From Thermoleophilia bacterium (GTDB lineage Bacteria > Actinomycetota > Thermoleophilia > Gaiellales > SKUG01), in the NCBI GenBank assembly GCA_020438525.1, contig JAGQUL010000073.1:1-25178 (forward strand): a DNA stretch of 25,178 nt. Direction: 5' to 3'. Positions within the stretch are counted from its first letter, which is position 1. Each line of letters opens with the position of its first letter. Shown in pieces: positions 24,026-25,178 of the stretch. Under the pieces are notes generated by a model, which was given only the letters and a program-made list of their open reading frames with translations, had not been told where the DNA came from and made no database searches. A program made the position numbers and the translations under genes.

Positions 24026-24967
24026 TTACCCGCGTCGGGCCGCACGCGCACACATGGCGGCGATCTCGGCGATCACGACCTCAATCGCTTGGAAAACGAG
24101 CTCGTTCGGCACGCGAAGCAGATCGATGTCGAGGTCGCCGAGCGCCTCGTTTCGGGTCGCATCCAGGTGACGCATGGCGAGGAGGTCGTGGCCGAAGTCG
24201 TCGACTTCTATCGCGATGCCGAGGTCGGGCCAGTACAGGTCGATCTTGAATCGACCGCGCTCGGTATGCATGACCACGTTGACCAGCGGGAGCGGCAGCC
24301 CGGAATCACGGATCGCCTGTGCGAGCACGAGCTCGGCGTGCGACAGGATGCCGGTGCTGCCGGCGTGCAGCTGACCGAGTGCGAATCGAAGCGCGGCGTA
24401 TCCATGCCGACGATTGCGCAGACGCCGGCGCAGGATGTCGAGCTGGCGCGTACGCAGCAGCGAGCGACGACCAGCTTGGTGGAGCGGGCCGATCAGTTCG
24501 TACGGGTCCACGAGCTCTGCCATGTCGACGATCGTGCGCATGGGCGAGGCGATCGGAATGCCGTGCCGTCTGGTTCGGTCGTTGCGACCGAACCAACGGG
24601 TTCGATGGACATGTGCGCCACTTACGCGCCGTGGTGATGCCGGGGTCGCGACATCGATTCGACGGGTTCGGTACGAGATCATGCCCCAGTGCTCTGCTGC
24701 GGCCGGTCCGGTCAGCACAGCGCCGGTGCCTGCAGCTAGGACGGTGCCCATCCACGTCGAGGTGCGCGATGGTTCGCCGACGGCAAGGTGGATGACACCG
24801 TGATGGAACCGGGTCCAGCGCCCCATCGCTATGCGTCGTCTGATCTGACCGTGTGTGAATCCCGCTGCGAGCAACTGCTCGGTGCGCACCATCATGTGTT
24901 GCCGCGAGCCGAGGTCGGCGGCGCGCGCCTCGAGGGTCCAGAGACGATGACGTGTCGATTCAGCCAT
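24026..24967 (-). CDS. AbiEi-like winged-helix protein with DUF559/Vsr-like nuclease domain
   Basis: This is a 313-residue protein with two recognisable parts. Residues about 25-60 resemble the N-terminal winged-helix domain of AbiEi-type antitoxins (EQLLAAGFTHGQIRRRI followed by GRW and a GV-x-H-L strand). Residues about 205-300 resemble DUF559, a Vsr-like PD-(D/E)XK nuclease fold: E212, RFKIDLYWPD with D243, IAIEVDDFGHD with E254, D256 and H260, then DATRNEAL and LLRVPNEL. Actinobacteria often encode this combination as single genes without an AbiEii toxin. None is present here; the partner gene is the VOC enzyme 10 nt downstream. Its role is not established: DNA binding and nuclease activity are family inferences, and a defence role is possible. 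I start at the ATG at 24965-24967. Starting at the Met-Met pair near residue 25 is possible but would trim the helix before the wing domain. No strong ribosome-binding site is visible. Confidence 0.8.
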   Translation of the reverse strand: MAESTRHRLWTLEARAADLGSRQHMMVRTEQLLAAGFTHGQIRRRIAMGRWTRFHHGVIHLAVGEPSRTSTWMGTVLAAGTGAVLTGPAAAEHWGMISYRTRRIDVATPASPRRVSGAHVHRTRWFGRNDRTRRHGIPIASPMRTIVDMAELVDPYELIGPLHQAGRRSLLRTRQLDILRRRLRNRRHGYAALRFALGQLHAGSTGILSHAELVLAQAIRDSGLPLPLVNVVMHTERGRFKIDLYWPDLGIAIEVDDFGHDLLAMRHLDATRNEALGDLDIDLLRVPNELVFQAIEVVIAEIAAMCARAARRG

Positions 24968-25002
24968 GCCATGGCGTCGACGTCGGGGGATGGAATGTTG
25001 GT

Positions 25003-25025
25003 CACGAAAGCGTGTCGATTTCGTG
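25003..25025. promoter_or_regulatory. Operator-like inverted repeat CACGAAA-N9-TTTCGTG
   Basis: Perfect 7-bp arms, CACGAAA (25003-25009) and TTTCGTG (25019-25025), flank a 9-nt spacer, 35 bp upstream of the AbiEi-like start codon. The arm sequence recurs in the neighbouring palindrome, as expected for two binding sites of one regulator. The binding protein is unknown; the winged-helix product next door is a candidate. Confidence 0.4.
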
Positions 25026-25035
25026 CCAATTCCGT

Positions 25036-25061
25036 CACGATTTCATGAGCATGATTTCGTG
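25036..25061. promoter_or_regulatory. Imperfect 26-bp palindrome, candidate operator
   Basis: The arms CACGATTTCATG and CATGATTTCGTG are complementary at 10 of 12 positions around a 2-nt centre. The core CATG-AG-CATG is perfect, and the outer CACGA/TCGTG matches the inverted repeat at 25003-25025. Its position upstream of the minus-strand operon fits an operator or a hairpin in the leader. Confidence 0.45.
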
Positions 25062-25081
25062 CGATACGTACCCACCTCCCC

Positions 25082-25130
25082 GAACTGGTTCGGGAAACTG
25101 TCGCCTGGCGACAGTCAATCGAACCAGTCC
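25082..25130 (-). repeat. 49-bp double-stem palindrome, copy 3 (inverted)
   Basis: This copy has the same 11-5-7-3-7-5-11 layout as copies 1 and 2. The outer arms are GAACTGGTTCG and CGAACCAGTCC, the inner stem is CTGTCGC/GCGACAG and the loop is CTG. The conserved 5-nt segment ATTGA, on the left in copies 1 and 2, appears here as TCAAT on the right. This copy is therefore in the opposite orientation. The other segment, GGAAA, is diverged. Confidence 0.9.
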
Positions 25131-25149
25131 CGAGCGGGCGACGCGGCGT

Positions 25150-25178
25150 GGGCGTGGGGGGGCGTGGGGGGCGTGGGG
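25150..25178 (+). repeat. G-rich tract with G-quadruplex pattern, at window edge
   Basis: Four runs of three or more G (25150-25152, 25056+100 to 25162, 25166-25171 and 25175-25178) are each separated by CGT. A shorter GG at 25145-25146 precedes them. This fits a canonical G-quadruplex pattern with 3-nt loops. The last run reaches the window edge, so it may continue or may reflect a sequence end. Confidence 0.7.

Larger units (their letters stand above)
24968..25081 (-). promoter_or_regulatory. Leader of the minus-strand operon
   Basis: This is about 114 nt upstream of the AbiEi-like gene, noticeably richer in A/T than its surroundings. It holds two direct repeats of GATTTCGTGC (25017-25026 and 25053-25062, + strand) and two inverted repeats listed separately. 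A TTGGCA on the minus strand (25025-25030) could be a -35 box, but I see no matching -10 at standard spacing, so no promoter is assigned. Confidence 0.45.

Noticed and set aside
24016..24051. Longer start for the VOC gene at 24051
   Set aside because: The 12 added residues have no family counterpart and would overlap the upstream gene by 26 nt. The ATG at 24015 sits just before the conserved first strand.
24788..25048. Plus-strand open frame of 86 residues across the operon leader
   Set aside because: It is mostly antisense to the AbiEi-like gene, shows no family motif, and its end runs through the AT-richer leader with the inverted repeats.

Overview
The window is high-GC DNA (roughly two thirds G+C by eye, with third codon positions almost always G or C). 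This suggests an actinobacterium, perhaps of the Acidimicrobiia or Thermoleophilia type. That placement is an inference from base composition, from the style of the Ig-like repeats and from an AbiEi/DUF559-type protein; no rRNA or other taxonomic marker is present.

About 93% of the window (2-23422, + strand) is the 3' part of one giant open reading frame. It is already open at the left edge, so the true start and any signal peptide lie outside. The visible 7,806 codons encode 20 complete tandem units of 316-372 residues. Each unit is built of three different modules, called A, B and C here. A and C each carry a conserved cysteine pair; B normally has none. The 20 units are followed by eight Calx-beta-like repeats. 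The last of these is strikingly basic, and it is followed by a Pro/Ala-rich linker and a Trp-rich C-terminal domain of about 128 residues that I do not recognise. No sortase signal or membrane anchor is visible at the C-terminus. The protein is most likely a secreted, filament-like surface or matrix adhesin.

A short non-coding stretch (23423-23631) follows, holding two near-identical 49-bp double-stem palindromes. Next come two genes on the minus strand, arranged as an operon: an AbiEi-like winged-helix protein with a DUF559/Vsr-like nuclease domain (24026-24967), then a VOC/glyoxalase-fold enzyme (23632-24015). The giant gene and this operon are convergent. Upstream of the operon is a comparatively AT-rich leader (24968-25081) with operator-like inverted repeats. 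It is followed by a third copy of the 49-bp palindrome in the opposite orientation, and by a G-rich tract at the right edge that fits a G-quadruplex pattern.

The least explained item is the 49-bp palindrome family. Its three copies share an exact 11-5-7-3-7-5-11 layout and one conserved arm that gives each copy a direction, and they flank the two-gene operon in inverted orientation. Within the giant protein, the most informative details are the joint loss of both cysteines in module A of unit 17, four extra cysteines in module B of unit 9, and the switch to strong positive charge near the C-terminus.
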